From Palsa-513 sp036510225 (lineage in GTDB: Bacteria > Actinomycetota > Thermoleophilia > Solirubrobacterales > Solirubrobacteraceae), in contig DATCEH010000108.1 of assembly GCA_036510225.1 (NCBI GenBank), positions 11,351-75,350 of the forward strand: a stretch of 64,000 bases of DNA, given 5' to 3'. Below the pieces are notes generated by a model. The model was not told where the DNA came from and searched no databases. It was given only the letters and a program-made list of their open reading frames with translations. This document shows positions 61,389-64,000 of this stretch, piece after piece (position 1 is the stretch's first letter; each line of letters starts with the position of its first letter). The translations under genes and the position numbers were made by a program.

Positions 61389-61488
61389 GTGCGCGAGCCG
61401 CTCGGGCCGTGACAAGTCATGCGCCGCGATCCGGATCGTCCGACGCTCGCGACCGCCGAGGAACTCGGCCCCGTCGTGCGGAGAGTCG

Positions 61489-63570
61489 CTACATCAGCGT
61501 CCCGAGTGCCAGCGGGACGACCCGCTGCGCCCCGGCCCGCCGCAGTTGGCCGCCGACCATCGCCAGGGTCCAGCCCGAGTGGCGACGGTCGTCCACCAGG
61601 ACCCCCGGACCCGGCGGCGGGCTGGCGATGACCCGGAACGCGCCACGCACGTTGGCGGCCTGCTGCACGGCGTTGGCCATCTCCCGCTGCGGCGGCCGAT
61701 CCTCCGTGCGCCGCACCAGCCGGACATGCGGGACCCCCAACTCCCGACCGAGGCGATCGGCGAGCCGTTCGAGCGTGTCGCCCAGGCGGGCCGACGGGAC
61801 GCTCGTCAACCAGGCGACCGGCGTGCCCGCCCGGCGCAGGACATCGGCGAGCCCGCTGACCACGTCGTCGTCGAAATCTCCCGAACGCAGGCCACGCTCG
61901 ACGGCCGGCCACCACCCGCCGTCCCCGAAGCGCGCGAGCGCCCAGCCGGGCTCGGTCCGGGCGTCCTCGGGGATCCTCCGCATCGCCCCGGCGGCGTCCG
62001 GTGCCATCTTCCTCACCTCGAGCTCGACGGGCCTTGACCGCAGGTGACGTTGAGCCCGCTCGACCAGGGCGGGGTCCGGCGGTTCGGCGAAGCGTGGTGC
62101 CGTGCACACCGAGCAGCGGCCGCAGTCGCGTGCGTCCGGATCGTCGAGCTCCTCCTGGAGCACCCGCATCAGGCAGCGACCGTCGGTGCCGAACGCCGCC
62201 ATCGCATCCTGCTCGGCCCGGCGCAGGGCCGTGACCTGTGTGTAGCGCTCGGCGTCGTAGGTCCAGCCGGCCCCCGGGATCGACACCCACCGGGTGCCGG
62301 TCCGGCGGACCGCACCCTCGACGTCGAGGATCTTCAGCATCGCCTCGATCCGGCCCATCCCGAGGTTCACGACCGCCATCAGCTCCCGCGTCGTCCGCCC
62401 GGTCTCACCGGCGCCATCGAGCTCGGCGAGGACCGCGGCGACCCGCTCGCGCCCGGGGAACGCCTGCTCGATGAAGAAGTCCTGGATCCGGCGGTCCTCG
62501 CCGCCCCGCAGCAGGACGATGTCCGCGTGGTCCACGCCGCGCCCGGCCCGCCCGACCTGCTGGTAGTAGGAGACGACCGAGCCGGGCGCCTGGTAGTGCA
62601 CGACGAAGGTCAGGTCGGCCTTGTCGTAGCCCATCCCCAGCGCACTCGTGGCGACGACGGCCTTGATCTCGTTGCGCAGCAGCCCCTCCTCCGTGGCGAT
62701 CCGATCCCCCGTCTCCTGCTCGCCCGTGTACGCAACCGCGGTGATCCCGCTGGCCGTCAGGAACGCCGCGACCTGCTCGGCGTCGCGTTTGGTCAGCGTG
62801 TAGACGATGCCCGACCCCCCGAGCGCCGGCAGGTGCTCCACCAGCCATGCCAACCGCTGGGCGGCCAGAGGCAGCGTGAGAACCTCCAGGCGGAGGCTCG
62901 TTCGCGCGAGCGGCCCGCGGTAGGAGCGCAGTGGATTCTCGGCGGACGCCGCCAGCTGCTCGAGCACGTCGCCGACGACGCGATCGTTGGCCGTCGCCGT
63001 CGTTCCCAGCACGGCGACCTCCGGCGCGAGCGCGTCGAGCATGTCCCTGACCCGTCGGTAGTCCGGGCGGAAGTCGTGTCCCCAATCAGAGATGCAGTGG
63101 GCCTCGTCGATCACCAGGAGGCCGACCGACGCCGCGAACAGGGGCAGCATTTCCTCGCGGAAGCGGGGATTGTTCAGCCGCTCCGGGCTGATCAGCAGAA
63201 GGTCGATCGTGTTTCCGGCCAGCCGTTCGCGGACGTCATCCCAGTCGTCGCGATTCGTGCTGTTGATCGTGTACGCCCGCAGCCCGAGCTGCCCCGCCGC
63301 GGCGATCTGGTTGCGCATCAGCGCCAGCAGCGGGCTGATGATCAACGTCGGCCCGGCTCCGTCCCTGCGCAGAAGCGCCGTCGCGACGAAGTACACGGCC
63401 GACTTCCCCCACCCGGTCCGCTGGACGCAGAGCACCCGCGCCCGATCGACGACCACGTCGCGGATAGCCTCGAGCTGGCCCGACCGGAACTCACAGGCCG
63501 GGTCGCCCGTCAGCGCCCGCAGGGAGTCGAGCGCCGATGTCGAGAACGTCTCCTGATCGGTCGCGGTCAC
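61489..63570 (-). CDS. recQ: RecQ-family DNA helicase with C-terminal phosphoribosyltransferase-like domain
   Basis: 693 residues from the GTG at 63570. Helicase motifs: RSGQLEAIRDVVVDRARVLC (0/Q), QRTGWGKSAVYFVA (I), LVIDEAHCISDWGHDFRPDY (II, with the RecQ loop), TATANDRV (III), VVATSALGMGYDKADL (V) and YYQQVGRAGRGVDHADIVLL (VI). A zinc-binding RQC-like cluster is CGRCSVC. The last 130 residues contain GVLVDDRRHSGWTLAMVGGQ LRRAGAQRVVPLAL, a PRPP-loop-like motif of type I phosphoribosyltransferases as in ComFC. A longer N-terminus is open but lies in the dispersed repeat and lacks similarity. Confidence 0.92.
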   Translation of the reverse strand: MTATDQETFSTSALDSLRALTGDPACEFRSGQLEAIRDVVVDRARVLCVQRTGWGKSAVYFVATALLRRDGAGPTLIISPLLALMRNQIAAAGQLGLRAYTINSTNRDDWDDVRERLAGNTIDLLLISPERLNNPRFREEMLPLFAASVGLLVIDEAHCISDWGHDFRPDYRRVRDMLDALAPEVAVLGTTATANDRVVGDVLEQLAASAENPLRSYRGPLARTSLRLEVLTLPLAAQRLAWLVEHLPALGGSGIVYTLTKRDAEQVAAFLTASGITAVAYTGEQETGDRIATEEGLLRNEIKAVVATSALGMGYDKADLTFVVHYQAPGSVVSYYQQVGRAGRGVDHADIVLLRGGEDRRIQDFFIEQAFPGRERVAAVLAELDGAGETGRTTRELMAVVNLGMGRIEAMLKILDVEGAVRRTGTRWVSIPGAGWTYDAERYTQVTALRRAEQDAMAAFGTDGRCLMRVLQEELDDPDARDCGRCSVCTAPRFAEPPDPALVERAQRHLRSRPVELEVRKMAPDAAGAMRRIPEDARTEPGWALARFGDGGWWPAVERGLRSGDFDDDVVSGLADVLRRAGTPVAWLTSVPSARLGDTLERLADRLGRELGVPHVRLVRRTEDRPPQREMANAVQQAANVRGAFRVIASPPPGPGVLVDDRRHSGWTLAMVGGQLRRAGAQRVVPLALGTLM

Positions 63571-63629
63571 CCGTTCATCGTCGCAGCATGTACCGTCGGA
63601 ATCGTGACGTCCCGACCACTGGGCTGCCG

Positions 63630-63965
63630 TCCCATCAGTGGCTGCCTGACTCAGTCGGGTTTCACGCGGTTGCTGGCCGGCGGCGGACCGGGCATGTTGG
63701 ACGTCGGCGATTTCGCTGGTCCTGGGGTCGGGCCGGTTGCGGCTGCGATGCTCACGCGGCGGGGGCTTGGCGACCATGCCGGCGAGGATCATTCCGGCCG
63801 GGCTCGCGACGTCAGAGGCCGGCGAGCTCTCCGCGGGGGACCGGGCCGTCGAGAAGCGGACTCCCTCCAACGAAAGTAGCTGACTGACTCAGGCAACTAC
63901 TTTCGCGACGAAGGTCTCCCATCCACCTCCACCGACCGGGAGCAGCCCGGTCGATCACATCCGAT
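63630..63965 (+). repeat. hairpin-bearing dispersed repeat, copy 2
   Basis: 63740-63961 matches 52319-52543 in the same orientation. The hairpin is clearest here: CGAAAGTAG (63871-63879) pairs perfectly with CTACTTTCG (63897-63905) across a 17-base loop that contains GACTGACTCAGGC. An inverted diverged half-core, GGCTGCCTGACTCAGTCGGG, lies at 63639-63658 and is related to 52618-52645. The copy fills the upstream region of the recQ gene. Confidence 0.8.
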
Positions 63966-64000
63966 GCTCCCGCACCCGCACCCGCCCCACCCCCGCCCCA

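Noticed and set aside
62044..63879. A 611-codon plus-strand open frame over the recQ region
   Set aside because: It is antisense to a helicase with all motifs; the translation is His/Arg/Asp-rich without any domain, as expected for the complement of GC-rich coding DNA.

Overview
The window is very GC-rich DNA with GTG/TTG starts, many 4-bp ATGA/GTGA gene overlaps and a recurrent TAGGNT-type -10 box placed only a few bases before start codons. With DrrAB-like ABC transporters, a cyclase-AAA-TPR protein, ArsR/AHSA1 pairs and a WecG/TagA glycosyltransferase, this fits an actinobacterium, perhaps the Thermoleophilia/Solirubrobacterales (inference; there is no rRNA here to test it). No rRNA, tRNA or CRISPR array was recognised.

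Layout. 0.7-1.9 kb: a secreted protein. 2.0-15.9 kb: an exopolysaccharide locus of the Wzx/Wzy type. It holds a hexapeptide acetyltransferase, five GT4-like and one GT2 glycosyltransferase, a fused Wzz/BY-kinase, a Wzy-like polymerase, a SAM methyltransferase, a Wzx flippase and a WecG/TagA transferase. Five genes (13.4 to 8.1 kb, minus strand) form an unbroken chain of ATGA/GTGA overlaps. 16.0-16.7 kb: a wrecked MobF relaxase-helicase. 17.0-21.0 kb: a COG4705 membrane protein and a response regulator-histidine kinase-UppP operon, which may tie undecaprenyl phosphate recycling to envelope stress. 21.1-23.0 kb: an UbiB-like kinase and a CDF-like membrane protein. 23.3-31.1 kb: a probable glycoconjugate cluster (methyltransferase, DUF2064, epimerase, GT2, GT-C enzyme) that also contains a heme-b-like/molybdopterin oxidoreductase fusion and its small membrane partner. 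It is interrupted by an ArsR/AHSA1 pair. 31.2-36.7 kb: a BarA-like hybrid kinase and an OmpR-type two-component pair.

36.6-45.9 kb is an accessory island with much gene decay: remnants of a YVTN propeller and of DUF1206, a frameshifted IS110 transposase, a PH-like protein, a frameshifted membrane protein, a GmrSD-type restriction gene with two frameshifts, an apparently intact Xre/RES toxin-antitoxin pair, and another broken gene. It is bracketed by two inverted copies of a repeat of roughly 270 bp, each starting at the 3' end of a core gene that faces inward.

45.9-64 kb returns to core-like content: a MarR-controlled DrrAB exporter, a large cyclase/AAA/TPR regulator, thiC with a TPP riboswitch whose CTGAGA core also carries the stop codon of the upstream NUDIX gene, a second ABC exporter with an 18-codon relay ORF and a translationally coupled secreted four-cysteine protein, a large phosphatase-fold membrane protein, a coiled-coil/M15-like cell-wall protein, a HEAT/TetR truncation junction, and a RecQ helicase with a phosphoribosyltransferase-like tail. 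A second repeat family, built around a hairpin with CGAAAGTAG/CTACTTTCG arms, occurs near 23.1, 52.4 and 63.8 kb.
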